Shown: positions 21,331 to 34,182, counted from the stretch's first letter. The stretch is 64,000 nucleotides of DNA from Dugong dugon (GCA_030035585.1 CM057471.1:92939819-93003818), one strand, 5' to 3'. The notes: generated from the sequence alone by a model not told the origin. Numbers and translations are program-made.

Positions 21331-23584
21331 CACAGAAAACACATACAAAATCAGAGACGCAACATAACATACAAGGTATTGGTGGTTAGTTTCCAAAATA
21401 CCAGTCATTCGTTTACCATTTTCACATTTCCTTTATTTGCATGCGACCTAAATATTTATTTACTTAATATTTTACCTTATTTCTGCAGATTATACTTGAG
21501 AATATTTTAATCTATCTTTTTCTGCTTTTCCTTCACTATACTTGATAATCTTTTCATTACCTAATTGTGATATATTTAACTCATCAGAAGTTTGTGACAG
21601 AAGCTTTGGTGTCTATATGGTAAATTTGATTCATCAGATATGAAAATGCTGATTGTTCCAACCTCCATGTGCTCATCTACTCGCATAGCATTCCTTATGT
21701 ATTTTATGGAGGAAAAAAAGGATTTTTTTAAAGTTAAAAGGCACATCAGAGATTAGTTACTCAGTCCTCTATTTTATGTCCATGCTATTTCTACCCTAAA
21801 CAGTTAATATTAAAATAACATGTTTATTGATAATATTGATGGCACTGCCTTGGAAATCATCTATGAGAACCTATCAGTGCCTTGAAAGCAAATCATCAGG
21901 CTCATATGGGTGCTCTGTATGTAAGATGCCCCTCAATCTGCTCAAGGACAAATTCTAAGAATGAATGTATAATTTATTTCTATTAAAATATACTTTATGG
22001 TAATCATAGGAAAATTAGAAAAATACACAATGGTAAAAGTATAAAAATTAAAATTATGATTAATCGTACCACTTGGAAACAGCTGCCATTTTCTTAGAAG
22101 TAAATTTATTGAGTCAAAGGGGCATGCACATTTTTAATGCTTTGGGAATATATAGCATAATTGTTTTCCAGAATATCTGTGCCTAGTTTTTACCTCTCAT
22201 AGCATTGAGCATACTAGCATAAGCCATAATCTCATTAGGGCTTAATATTGCCATTAAAAATAAACCTTAGCATATATTGGCTTTTTTTTAAATTAGATTT
22301 TCCACTTGAATATTTTCCTAGATTCATCTTTTGATGAGATTTATTTTCATAGAGGTTCTGTTTTGAGAAAAGATATCTCTTGTAATTTAGTCCAACCCTT
22401 AAAATGAATTGACACACTGCGAAAGGAAGTCTTAATATTGTAGTTTTCTTCAGTGGAGAAGTCTTTCTTTTGGCATCTGGTGTCCAGGTCATGCTGATTA
22501 AAAGAGAAAAAGGGAGGTTTCTTGATAGTTAACTTCATGTCCCAAGTGACCAAACTCTTCTATTCTTGATGAAGTAAAGTCCTGACGGAGTATTTCAAAA
22601 GACAAAGCTTTCTCATATTTCAGTGATTACACATTTATTTTCATTTTTTAGTGCTTGATTCGTAGATTGTTTTTGAAAATTTTTTAATGCACAGTGACTT
22701 TTAGTAAAGTTAGGGTTGTCACAAATCCTATTAAGCAAGGCAAAAGGAGTGTTTCTTATGATATATCTGTTCATACTACTTTCTATGAAGCATGAAAGAC
22801 TGCCTTTGAGTTTGATGTATAATAAATGTGAAAATATACATACACACAGGCACCAATTCTCAGATGAGGTATTGTGCTAATTGGTTAATATGCCATAATG
22901 ACATATCAATGGAAATTAATCTGTAGATATTGCTCTTTACATGTATTTCATTTGGAAAATTATGGCTTCTAAGCAAGTCAAGACCATTAGTTCATAATAG
23001 TCAGAGCGCTATAATGCTCATATTTCTCTATTATTTTCTCCACAGGTTAAATTCGTTTAAAAGATACATGTTTTTAAAAATCATTTCATTTAAGTTGTGC
23101 TCTAAATAACATCCTTTTAAGAATATGTGGGAGAACTCCTGACTCATAATTAATTTTTAAGTCTATAGAAATCCATTAAAGGAAAAACTGATTCTAGGCA
23201 AATGACACCAGCATGAGTAATGCTCATATGAAATCGTTTTCCGTGAATTAATTTTAAATTACTAAGCATTTGAGAGATACTTTATAAAGTTTAAGATTAA
23301 ACAGTGAGTTTTTTTTTTTTTTCATTGACGAATGAGTATTCTTTGGTAATACTAGCTCATCCTAGTGATACTTTGATAAATTTGTGTTCAAACAGGTCGT
23401 ATCTGAGTATTAAGGGACTAAAGCATTAGGGAGATTGGACAAATTACTTCTGAGTTCCTTTTAAATACCATCAGCCTATGGTTATATATTTGTATGACTT
23501 ATTAATAAATAGCATCCAGATCATAAGAAATATACTGTTCTTAATTTTGAGAAACCACCCTAAGCATAATGCAAAAAGCATTCT
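21331..23584. other. Unrecognised AT-rich sequence
   Basis: A 2.2 kb stretch in which I recognise no repeat family, RNA or gene. The longest frames (85 codons, minus, 22235-22492) have no domain. Conserved noncoding elements could hide here, but single-sequence inspection cannot show them. Confidence 0.5.
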
Positions 23585-24133
23585 TCTGGAGGACTACAGC
23601 AGGATGTCCAGCAGTAGAAACTCTGAAAGACCCTTCTATTATAGATTGAATTAGGTCCTAGATCAAAACAGATTTAAAATGTATTGCTAGGTTTACAGGA
23701 AATAAGAGAAAACTCCAAGGGCCAATAATCCCCCAGTCTACAAAGGAAAACCAATGAGCTGAAAGCCCAGAGGGAGAACAGATTAACGCAAATGCTGATC
23801 AGTTATCCTGATGTTAAACCAGGATCCTTGGAGGGAGCTGAAGTGTCTCAGATTGATAGTACCCTTGGATCCTTGAGGAAGTAGACACAAATCCTTCTTG
23901 GAAGAGAACATCTCCAAGTTAAGCCCTCAGGAGTCTTTCTCTCTAAGATCAACCAAATGTAAACTCACAATCAAAGATCATCAAATACTAAACTAGAACT
24001 ATGAGTTTACCTCCAACAAATCTTTTCTACAGGAATTTCAAAATAATTTACTTCAGGAAGACAAGTAATCACTTCAGAAAAAAGCTCTGGATGCAATAAA
24101 GAAAGGTGTCCCAAAGAAACTAATGAACATGTA
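23585..24133 (+). mobile_element. Ancient L1 (L1M-type) 5' UTR region
   Basis: GGAGGACTACAGCAGGATG, AAGAGAAAACTCCAAGGGCCAATAATCCCCCAGTCTA, GCCCAGAGGGAGAACAG and AAATGTAAACTCACAATCAAAGATCATC occur in the order found in old L1M 5' regions. It is interrupted at about 24134 by a BovB. Confidence 0.75.
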
Positions 24134-24814
24134 TGTTATTGCTGTTGTTGTTAGATGCCGTCAAGTTGGTTCTGACTTACAGCGACACTATGTACAACAG
24201 AACGAAACACTCCCTGGTCTTGCGCCATCCTCACAATCGTTATGCTTGAGCCCATTGTTGCAGCCCCTGTGTCAATACATCTTATTGAGGGTCTTCCTCT
24301 TTTTCACTCTCTACTAAGCACGATGTCCTTCTCCAGGGACTGATCCCTCCTGATAACATGTCCAAAGTATGTGAGACGTAGTCTTGGCATCCTTGCTTCT
24401 AAGGAGTGTTCTGGTTGTACTTCTTCTAAGACAGATCTGTTCGTTCTTTTGGCAGTCCATGGTATATTCAATATTCTTCGCCAACACCACAATTCAAAGG
24501 CATCAATTCTTCTTCAGTCTTCCCTACTTAATCGTCCAGCTTTTGCATACACATGAGGCAACTGAAAACACCGTAGCTTGGGTTGGGCACACCTTAGTCT
24601 TCAAGGTGACATCTTTGCTTTTTAACACTTTAAAGAGGTCTTTTGCAGCAGATTTGCCCAATGCAATGCATCTTTTGATTTCCTGACTGCTGCTTCTGTG
24701 GGTGTTGATTGTGGATCCAAGTAAAATGAAATCCTTGACAACTTCAGTCTTTTCTCCCCTTATCATGATGTTGCTTATTGGTTCCTTTGTGAGGATTTTT
24801 GTTTTCTTTGTGTT
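24134..24814 (-). mobile_element. BovB/RTE LINE 3' fragment, antisense
   Basis: The plus strand starts TTATTGCTGTTGTTGTTAGATGCCGTC. The minus strand encodes VLEEVQPEHSLEARMPRLRLTYFGHVIRRDQSLEKD (24492-24304) and KTKILTKEPISNIM followed by EVVKDFILLGSTIN (24820-24524). It is flanked by a probable 9-base duplication GAACATGTA (24125-24133, 24815-24823), within an ancient L1. 5'-truncated in RT; no intact frame. Confidence 0.92.
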
Positions 24815-24823
24815 GAACATGTA

Positions 24824-26300
24824 GGTAAATGTAAGTAAATATTTTCAATATTTATGAGATTAGAAAAAGAGAACCAAGTATTGGACAATAATATCATGTG
24901 AGTCTACATGAGTTATAACTGTTCAAAGGTACTTAGATTTTCAAGAGGTGGATCAAGATATTTATTTTAGAATTCACTGAATATATGATAGTGAAATTTC
25001 AAAGATAAGTAAAAGATCAAAAATGGAGCATGTAACTCCTAACATGCTGTTGTTAGTTGCTGTAGAGTCAATTCTGACTCATGACAACCCCATGTGTGCA
25101 GAGTATAACTGCTCCATAGAGTTTTCAAGGCTGTGACCTTTTGGAAGCAGATCACTAGGCCTGTCTTCTGAAGTGTCTTTGGGTGGGTTTGAACCACCAA
25201 ACTTTCAGCTAGTAGTCCAGGGCTTAACCATTTGCACCACCCAGGGACTCCTAACTTCTAAACTAGTGAAAGGGAAAAAATGGGGAAACAAACAAAAAAC
25301 TGTGTGACAAGAAAAAAGATGTGAAAAGCAGACAAATTAAGAAAGCATAACACAAGATGGTAGAAGCAAGTATTACTGTATCAGTAACCATAATAAGTAT
25401 GAAAGGAATAAATTCACTGGTTAAAAGACAGAGCTTGTCTCATTGGAAAACAAGACTTATATATAAAACATAAGAACATGGAACAGTTGAAAGTAAAAGG
25501 ATATTAATTAAAGAGAACAAAAAAGTTGTGATAGTTAATATTTTTCCATAGAAATAGATTTTAAGACAAAATGCATGGGGAAAAACTGGATCACTACATA
25601 ATAATAAGAGGTTCAATTTCCAGGATAATAAAGTAATTCTAGACGTGCATGCAGCTAATAACATACCTTTAAAATATAGAAATAAAAAGTGTATAGGAAT
25701 GCAGAGAGAAAAACCCACATCATTTTTGGAAAAGTTTAACAGAATTTTCTTGATTCTTCATAGGTCAAGAAAACAAAAATAACTAGTAAAGATATAGAAA
25801 AGTTCAACAACACAACTACCATGCGTCTAACAGGGTTGTATGTTTCCTTTTTTCCCAGTCACACATAGAACATTTACCAAATTTGACCATGTACAAGCCA
25901 TAGAATAAGTCTCATTTCTTTCAAAGAATAGCAATCATATAGACTATGTTCTGGAAATCAGTAAGTTGGAAATCAATAATAAAAACATAACATTTTTAAA
26001 AACATATTTTCAAAATTTATAACTCACCTATAAATGGGACAATAAAAGCAATCATATTGAAAAATTTTAAATACTTCTAACTAAATGATAGAAATGTTAT
26101 TCAAAACTTAGAGGACACAGGTTAAGAAATACTTAGAAATTTATAGTGTCAAATGCTTATTTAGTAGAGAAAAATGGCTGCAAATTAATAAGATTAGCAT
26201 CCAATTACAACATAAAGAAGAATAGCAACACAGTTTTAGATGAACATAACTGTTGATCTCTCTCCTTCTCTCTCTCTTTTTCCCTCCTGCAAATCATACA
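24824..26300 (+). mobile_element. Ancient L1 continuation, through the ORF2 endonuclease region
   Basis: Old L1 resumes after the BovB. Recognisable ORF2 endonuclease landmarks are CAGAGCTTGTCTCATTGGAAAACAAG (25430), TTAATATTTTTCCATAGAAATAGATTTTAAGAC (25537), AGCTAATAACATACCTTTAAAATATAG (25652), CATAGAACATTTACCAAATTTGACCATG (25865), and ATAGCAATCATATAGACTATGTTCTGG followed by AAATCAATAATAAAAAC (25929). A SINE interrupts it at 25044-25246. Frames are destroyed. The 3' boundary is approximate. Confidence 0.8.
25044..25246 (-). mobile_element. AfroSINE, long subfamily, in ancient L1
   Basis: Flanked by the 9-base duplication ACTCCTAAC (25035-25043, 25247-25255). The plus strand contains the tail complement TGTTGTTAGTTGCTGTAGAGTC, GGAAGCAGATCACTAGGCC, GGGTTTGAACCACC and ACCATTTGCACCACCCAGGG. 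Confidence 0.94.
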
Positions 26301-26717
26301 AAAGCAACAGAGAAAACAACCCCCATTCTTCTACACAAAATTTTTTTAATTATATTTTTCAAAAGTAGTGAGACATAATTCATACAATTTTAAAAAATGT
26401 AAAAGCCTCCTGAAATTGTGCAGAAAACACATAGGGGGAGTAAGTAGAAAGAGCCTGGTGAATGGTGAGGTCTTAGTGGGAGCCGATTTCTAAAAGCACC
26501 AGCAAAACTACACTTGCAGAAGGTAAGGAGTCTCCTTGAAGAGTAAACTCTTTCCTCATTTTTTTCCCCCCCAAAAATGAGGATGGGAAATAGCTTGATC
26601 ACAGCTTAGGGACAGAAGACTTACTGGATAGAGTTTGCATCAGAAAAGCATAGGAAGTAGGGCTACACAAATTGTCATATAAAGTAGCCATATTTGACGG
26701 AAGCAATCTGTCTATGA
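26301..26717. other. Unrecognised AT-rich sequence
   Basis: No gene or repeat is recognised. Confidence 0.5.
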
Positions 26718-26842
26718 CATCAAGGGTAGTAAAGCCTGGAAGACAACCTGGGCATCTTCCTTCCCCTAAAAACAGGCAAATCTAACTCATTCAATAACAA
26801 GTAAGAAAAAGGTATTGGCATAGTGTTAAAAATATATATATA
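26718..26842 (+). repeat. Left arm of a 125-base inverted repeat
   Basis: This segment is nearly the reverse complement of 27479-27603. Shared blocks are CATCAAGGGTAGTAAAGCC, AACCTGGGCATCTTCC, GCAAATCTAACTCATTCAAT and AAGTAAGAAAAAGGTATT. Identity is above 90% by eye. The arm ends in a short (TA)n run, matching the start of the other arm. Family unknown. Confidence 0.88.
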
Positions 26843-27603
<761 letters not shown>

Positions 27604-27758
27604 GCCAAGAGAGAAATGAAGGGCAGTGAAACATAAGGGGTCTCAATAAATTTTTGAAAATCTGATGAATATAAGGGTGGAGAGTGTAGGCACTGGAGTT
27701 AGAAAGAAGGAAGGCATGGGGAAGAGGAGTATTTGTTGCTTTGTATATATATATTAAA

Positions 27759-27945
27759 ACCAACAAACAAACCTGTTGCCGTGGAGTCAGTTCTAACTCA
27801 TGGTGACCACATGTGTTACTGACTAGAAATGAGCTCCATAGGGTTTCCTTGGGCTTTATTTCTGTGGTGCCACAGGCTGGTTTTGAACTGCCAACCTTTT
27901 GGTTAGTAGCTGAGAGCAAACCATTTGTCCCACCCTGGGACCTTT
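27759..27945 (-). mobile_element. AfroSINE, diverged
   Basis: The plus strand shows ACCTGTTGCCGTGGAGTCAG, TCCATAGGGTTTCCTTGGGC, TTTTGAACTGCCAACCTTTTGG and CCATTTGTCCCACCCTGGGACC. Confidence 0.9.
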
Positions 27946-28029
27946 ATTGTATATAAACAAACTCCGTATCATGTTATGGAGGCTTGGCCAAGATATGGTG
28001 ATGGATTAGGTATAGGGGATGAGAGGGGA

Positions 28030-28205
28030 TATAAATAGCAATCAATTTTTACTGACTTACTCAATTGCTTTCAGTGATGATATTACCTGTATTTTTCTAT
28101 GACTTGCTTCTTTTGATCAATTTTTTTGTTTATAAGATTCATCCATGACACTGAGTCCACACATGTTCACTGCTGTATAATATCCCATTGTATGGATATT
28201 TACTC
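28030..28205 (-). repeat. Old L1 ORF2 3' fragment, antisense
   Basis: AGATTCATCCATGACACTGAGTCC followed by TGCTGTATAATATCCCATTGTATGGATAT is the complement of the usual L1 ORF2 C-terminal region (ATACAATGGAATACTATACAGC...). Confidence 0.65.
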
Positions 28206-28376
28206 TGCCTTTTTTCTTCCTATTAAAATGGAAGAAATATCCTGCTTCTAAGAGCCTGATCTTATCTCCTCTCTTTTACTCAAGGACTTTGCTTCTACAA
28301 TTATCCTCCCTATTGCCTGCATCATTAATTATTTTTCTCTCTCCACTGAAGCATTTCCATCAGCTTATAAACATGC

Positions 28377-28560
28377 TGCCCTGGTGGCGCAGTGGTTAAG
28401 AGCTCGGCTGTTAACCAAAAGGTCGGCAGTTTGAATCCACCAGCCACTCCTTGGAAACTCTATGGGGCAGTTCTACTCTGTTCTATAGGTCGCTATGAGT
28501 CGGAATCGACTGGATGGCAACAGGTTTGCTTTTTGTTGTTGTTGTTGTTTTGGTTTGGTT
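28377..28560 (+). mobile_element. AfroSINE, short subfamily, well preserved
   Basis: GCCCTGGTGGCGCAGTGG (A box), GGTCGGCAGTTTGAATCCACC (B box), and GGTCGCTATGAGTCGGAATCGAC with a GATGGCAACAGG tail, then a TTG-rich run. The direct flanks TTATAAACATG / TTATAAATGTG look like a target duplication with two differences. Confidence 0.96.
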
Positions 28561-28599
28561 TATAAATGTGCCGTAATATCTCAGAGTTTAAAAAATATT

Positions 28600-29890
28600 G
28601 TACCTCAAGTCACTCTCTAGCTACTATCGCTTGTGTTTGCTCTTCTTTTAGCAAAACTACTGGAAGGAGATGTCTGTATATATTATTTTCTACCTCTTTT
28701 TTTCCTGTTCTTTCCTAACCCACTCTAATTAGGCTTTTGTCCCCATTACTCCCATCGATCGGGATTTTCATTATTCCAAACAGGACTTTCATTTTTCTGA
28801 TGCCAGCATCAATTCTGAGTTTCTATCTTTTCTATCAGCAGTATTAGACACAGTTAGAGAACCCCTCTTCTTAAAAGCAGCCCTGACTGCTTCTGTGCTT
28901 TCTAGACTTTTCTATCCTAGCTGTTCTTCACAATCCTTACCTAGATGTTTTAGGAGGCATGTCAGATTTAACACCACCAGAAACAAAGTCTTAATTTCCC
29001 CCATCAAATCTTTCTTCCCCTCTAGCAGTGTTCCTTACCTCAGAAGAGGGTAAACCATTTGCTCAGGCCAAAAACCTACGATTATTTTTTATTTCATTAT
29101 TTTATTCACACTCCACATCCAATCTATCAGCTATACTACTTCAGAATATTTTTAGTCCTGATCATTTTTCATTACTGTCTCAGCCACCTTGTCCAAACCA
29201 TCGTTATATAGCCTTCAACTTGGCCTGCTTTCCATCTTGTCTCCCCATGGTTAAGTCTTTACATAACAGCCAGAGTAATCTTCTAAAAACAAGAATCAGG
29301 TCCTGTTACTCCAGGGTTCAGCAAGAATAACAGTCAAACTCCTTGACAGGGGCTACAAGGATTTATATTTATAGCCCCTGTCTATCTCTCCAATCTCTTC
29401 TCCTAGCCCATCTCCTTCCTTATTGTACTCTAACACATGGTCTTCTTGTCTTCCATGAACACACCGAGGTTATTCCCATTTGCTGTTTTTTCTTCCTCGA
29501 ACACTGTTCCAATAGAACATCACATGACTCACCCTTCACGTCTTTCAGGTCTGCTAAAATGTAACAACTTTAAAGAGGACTTCTCTGGCCCTATCTACGA
29601 AACCATCTTTCTGTTACCTTTGATTCCTATAACCTATACCTGTACTTGATCTATAGATATATCTATACCCTATCTCTAGATATATATATCTATACCCTAT
29701 ACCCCATTGCTTCCTTCCTGTACCCTTCCTAATAGAACCTATTACTACATGACATTGTTATTACTATGTTACACTTTTACTTGTTTATGGTCTACCTCCC
29801 CAACTAGAATATAAATGCTATAAAGGCAGGGACTTTATTTGTCCATCACTGAATATCCAGAACCTAGAACCTCTTCCACATAAGTTCACC
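28600..29890 (+). mobile_element. L2 LINE, RT remnant plus 3' UTR
   Basis: A long, largely collinear sense L2 copy. The first part has the decayed RT region (AACCCACTCTAATTAGGCTTTTGTCCCC, equivalent to the RT motif NPLQSGFRP, then TCAGCAGTATTAGACACAG). The second part has the 3' UTR landmarks CAGCCAGAGTAATCTTCTAAAAAC, ATCAGGTCCTGTTACTCC, AGCCCCTGTCTATCTCTCCAATCTC, TTCAGGTCTGCTAAAATG and the final AATATAAATGCTATAAAGGCAGGGAC. A local 24-base tandem duplication (TAGATATATCTATACCCTAT unit) lies at 29653-29702. Confidence 0.85.
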
Positions 29891-30150
29891 AATTTCAATA
29901 TGCCTCATTACCATCATATTACAATTAATAAGGTCACCCAGAGCCGGCATAACTCAGGAGATAAGTCATTAAGCTATGCATATTCAATTTCTTTCTGAAT
30001 TGTTTTGATCTATCCGTCTTCTTCCAGCAAACTGGTCATTGTGTGTGCTCACTAGAAATGATGAATGCTTATAATTCAGTTTATATTTTATATCTTTTCT
30101 AGAACTCTTAGACATAAAATTCCAAGTGTCTGCACTTCTATACATACATA

Positions 30151-30295
30151 CAACCAAATCAAACCAAATCTGTTGCCATCAAGTTGATTCCAACTCGTAA
30201 TGACCCTATACGACAGAGTAGAACTGCCCTATAGGGTTTCCAAGGAGCAGCTGGTGGATTCGAACTGCCAACCTTTTGGTTAGCTGCCAAGCTCT
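30151..30295 (-). mobile_element. AfroSINE, short subfamily, lacking the head
   Basis: Flanked by the 12-base duplication TATACATACATA (30139-30150, 30296-30307). The plus strand starts CAACCAAATC and ends at CTGCCAAGCTCT, so the 5' head (A-box part) is absent. This is 5' truncation at insertion, since the duplication abuts the truncated end. Confidence 0.93.
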
Positions 30296-30352
30296 TATAC
30301 ATACATAGAGAGATAAAAATGTACACTTTAAATAAAATTACATACTTAGAAT

Positions 30353-30440
30353 TGGAGCCCTGGTGGCACAGTGGTTAAGAGCTACCGCTACTAACCAAGA
30401 GGTTGAAATCAACTGGATGGCAATGGGTTTTTGGTTTCTT
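30353..30440 (+). mobile_element. AfroSINE with internal deletion
   Basis: The head GGAGCCCTGGTGGCACAGTGG and the tail GAAATCAACTGGATGGCAATGGG are joined directly after AACCAAGAGGTT. The middle is missing, including part of the B box and the body. Confidence 0.88.
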
Positions 30441-30468
30441 AATGTATACTGAGGACATAGCACCTACC

Positions 30469-30660
30469 TAAAAACCCGAAAAAACCACTGCCGTGGAGTT
30501 ATTCCAAATCATAGCGACCCCACTGGGTTTCCAAAACTATAAATCTTTACGGAAGGAGACTGCCACATCTTTATCCTGTGGAACCACTGGTGGTTTCAAA
30601 CTGCTGACCTTTGGGTTAGCAGTCGAATGCATTAACCACTGTGCTACCAGGGCTCCTATG
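30469..30660 (-). mobile_element. AfroSINE, long subfamily
   Basis: Flanked by the 11-base duplication TAGCACCTACC (30458-30468, 30661-30671). The plus strand has CCACTGCCGTGGAGTTATTCC, CTTTACGGAAGGAGACTGCC and CACTGTGCTACCAGGGCTCC. Confidence 0.94.
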
Positions 30661-30671
30661 TAGCACCTACC

Positions 30672-31065
30672 AGGCATTATTCTAAGCATTTTACCTGTAC
30701 TTACTGATTTAAGCTTCACTAAAACCCATGAGGTCCTGTTATCTCTATTTTACTGATGAGGAAACTGAGGCCAGAGAAATGAAGTGACTTGCCGAAGGCT
30801 TGTCGTAATCTGCTGTGGAGTCAATACCAACTCATAGTGACCCTACAGGATAGAGTAGAACTGCCCCATAGGGTTTTCTAGGCCAAAAATCTTTACAGGA
30901 ACAGATTGCCAGGTCTTTTCTCCTGAGGAGCATCTGCTGGGTTACAACCGCTAAACTTTCAGTTAGCAGGCAAGTTCTTAACCACTGCACCACCAGGGCT
31001 CCTTTACCCAAGGCTACAAGATCTACATTATGACCCCTTCTAGATTTGAACCTTCAAACTTTAGG
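30672..31065 (-). repeat. MIR SINE, antisense, split by an AfroSINE
   Basis: The first part (30672-30800) has TTATCTCTATTTTACTGATGAGGAAACTGAGGCCAGAGAAATGAAGTGACTTGCC. The second part (31006-31065) has CCAAGGCTACAAGATCTAC and TAGATTTGAACC. The AfroSINE at 30804-31003 lies between. Confidence 0.85.
30804..31003 (-). mobile_element. AfroSINE, long subfamily, in MIR
   Basis: The plus strand has TCGTAATCTGCTGTGGAGTC, CCCCATAGGGTTTTCTAGG, ACAGGAACAGATTGCCAGG and CACTGCACCACCAGGGCTCC. Flanking AAGGCT suggests a short duplication. Confidence 0.94.
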
Positions 31066-31109
31066 TTAGTGCAAACTGTGTTAGCTAGGGATGTTTTACA
31101 GCCATATAA

Positions 31110-31111
<2 letters not shown>

Positions 31112-31149
<38 letters not shown>
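31112..31149. repeat. Poly(A) tract, 38 A
   Basis: An uninterrupted A38 with no recognisable retroelement body upstream: 31066-31111 is unassigned sequence following a MIR. It may be the tail of a very short 5'-truncated L1-driven insertion, or a simple A expansion. Confidence 0.9.
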
Positions 31150-31152
<3 letters not shown>

Positions 31153-34116
31153 ATCTTTGCCTATCTTAACAAAAAAAGTGAAAGTTGAAAGGGGAGTATT
31201 AAAAAGATGTCAGGACTTATAGAATTAGTAAAAGGCCAAGGAATCAAAACTGAAAAATATACGGGAGACGAGGATGGCTTCCCAGCCAGAACCACAGCTA
31301 AGTTCATCCTGCAGGAGCATCTGGGGAATAGAAGCAACTGGCACCACTGTTCTCATTGAGGCTGCTGCCACCGCCACCATTGGCACCACTGCCAGGCACA
31401 GATTTGACCACTCTCCCCATATCATTGCATCACACACCTAGGATTCTAGATCTCAGTCTCATTGTCCATGTTTAGGTCATGTACCCGTCCTCAGAGAGGC
31501 CATAGTGGAAGGTTGGTCTGGCCAATACCTACCTCCCTCCAAGACCACACATGCACTGGCAGAGGACTGACTCCTCTAAGGCAATTAGGAGGCACCTTAG
31601 AAAGGGGAGTTAAAGAATGGTGCCATTCTACATTCCTTAGCAAGAAAAATATACAACTCTTATCAAAATGGGGCATAGGACATATTTTCTAACCAGACTT
31701 GGAACAAAAGACTGACAGTGAAATCCAGATATCAGCACTACTAAAATCTACCCCAAAATCATAAATGCAAATGCTCATAGCAATTAAATATTTATTTCCA
31801 AAGAAAGGGATGTCTATTCAGAAAGGAAATTTACTTCACAAAACAGGTTGGCTATGGGAGATAGCTTTAATATATATTATGAATAGCATCGCCTCCCCCA
31901 TTCCCAGCCCTCTAGCACCAAGAAAATAAAATAGACCCGTGTAAGATTTATTACAGTTAAGTTTAAATGTACAAATGAAACATCTGACCCAGTCAGCAAT
32001 GATGTCCATTAGTTGTTTTATGTAATCTTTCAGAAGAGTAATATCTGGAACATTAAATAAATAAATTGAAGTGATAGCATGAAACTATGAATTCTAAAGA
32101 ACCTGAACAACCTCCCATGACCCCTTTGAAACAAAAGACCACATATAAAAAAATTAATGGGACAAAGAAAAGAACTTGACAAAGAAATTGAAAAGGAAGG
32201 GAAATTACTACATGTAACCACAACTGGGGACAGATTGTATCACAGGATTATTAGAATTTGGAGGAAAACATATTATTTTTTAAATTGAATTGGGTTATTT
32301 ATTACAGTTCTAAAAAGTATTGAACATGAGGAAGATTCCTAGCAAATATTAGATTATACCAGGAAATAATGTATATGAGAGGAACATCTCAGAGATAAAT
32401 CTCTATATAAACATTACAAATATTAAATTTTTCTTCTTCTAGCTCCAATCTGATAAGACTTGCTTTTATATTTTATAAATGGTGAGTACTGTAATTCTGC
32501 TTTCTTACCTTTGTAGATGGGAGCGGTAATGTTTTCACTGTTGTCGTTACAGTGGCAACATTTCACGAGACTGGTCCGGTTGGTGACCACGGTCATTGCA
32601 AGGGAGTATGGAATATCAGTATAGAGGACTCTCCTATGGTTTTTGTATTTGGCTGTAGGGTTTCTCCTACCTAACTCCTACCCCTTTCAAAATCCTATTA
32701 AGCCTATATTGCCGAGTCAGCCAAAATTTCACCTCCTCTAGAAAGCCTCCCTAAATGCCCCAAATGGCATTTTCCTACCCCTTCCCCCCGCCCCACAAAT
32801 CCATGCTCCCATCATAACTTGTTTATAAATATATCATGGTGGTTTTTTTTTGTCTTGTGTGATAGACCATTATGGATCTCTCTCTTCTCCAATAGGTTGT
32901 AATTTCTTTGAAGACAAATACTGCATATATGTGGCATTTACCATCAAAGAAATGTATATGTACACATTTTTATTTCTTGTAGCAGCTTGCAGAATTCAAT
33001 GGACAGAGGAAGTAGTTAATATTTGCTTAGAAGAATGACTCAGTAAATTACTTACTGGACAATTTCTCATTGGGAAATTTCACAGGGCAGAGTTGCAGGA
33101 ACAGCAGGCTTTATCTTCAGGTAGAGTCTAGGTGTTCTTAAAATTGTGATAGAAATACTTTTTCCACCCTACCTACCCTTCCCACCATTGGAAAAGCCCC
33201 AGTTACCTCACAGGTCATAGTAACTATACAATCTAAACTTCTCCTGCTTTAAAATATACCTTGATCCACAACGATCCAAGAAAGTCGAACAGATACACTT
33301 TCTGCCACTTCTTGAGTTTTAATAAACAAATCGCATCCCCACTCCTTTTGGCCTGAGTGTATGGAAAATGCAATCTAATATTAAAACCTGGGTAAAGTTT
33401 CAAAACACTCTCAAGAAGCAAATCCAGTTCCTAAGAGTATTGGACAAAAAGAAGGGAGGGAATTTAAACTGGGATCAGGGAATCTTGCAGAATGAGAGGG
33501 CTTCTAAATGAGAAATGGGACAAATTCATTGAAACAAAGCCACTTCAAGCCTCATGGTTTCAAACACTGCAGAATTAATATATATCTGGAGAGAAGATCC
33601 AGGTTCTCACCAAAACTTTTGCCTTAAATTTCTGTTTCTATGTCCTCAATGAAATGTGTAGGCTTTTAGAATACTCTAAAATTAAACAACTCTTATCTCA
33701 GTTGTACTTAGAATTCATAGCAGAAAAGCAAGGCAATGAGTGTATTCTGATTATTTGCTAACAAACACACACCAGCATTGCTCAATTAACTAAAAACTGG
33801 AAGTCATTTCCCTCTTTAAGGTTGTTAGATGTTTCTATAAGTGTGAATAATTGGGGAATTTTAACATTGAAACTATCCTGTGAATTTTTGGTGGTAATTA
33901 TGGTGTGAAGGTCTGACCTTTTCAGTATTGTTATATGCTCTGCCTTGAGTTTCTGGAAGGTTAATGCCGTACATCACCGGTCTCATAAAGCATTGCTGGA
34001 AGATTTGAGGGCAGAATTTGTGCATGGGCATTTCTCATTCCCATAGATTTAAAGGCCTGGGTAATTTTTCCTTCTGATGCTGGTCTCAACTGACTATATC
34101 TACTGACAGGAGGATT

Positions 34117-34119
<3 letters not shown>
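31150..34119. other. Repeat-poor sequence, no gene recognised
   Basis: About 3 kb with no transposable element that I recognise. A small cluster of five CpGs in about 80 bases (32522-32600) stands out from the CpG-poor background. The frames are short and without motifs. Confidence 0.5.

Positions 34120-34182
<63 letters not shown>
34120..34182. repeat. (TA)n(TG)n microsatellite
   Basis: About 26 TA units run into 5 TG units, a second compound TA/TG tract resembling the one at 27389-27492. Confidence 0.99.

Noticed and set aside
21002..21370. His/Thr/Gln-rich frames of 70-93 codons
   Set aside because: They cover the degenerate CA repeats; repeat composition explains the open frames.
28600..29890. 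C/T-rich frames (for example 29028-29330) as a possible gene
   Set aside because: The stretch follows L2 LINE landmarks from end to end, and the frames are translations of the L2 3' region.
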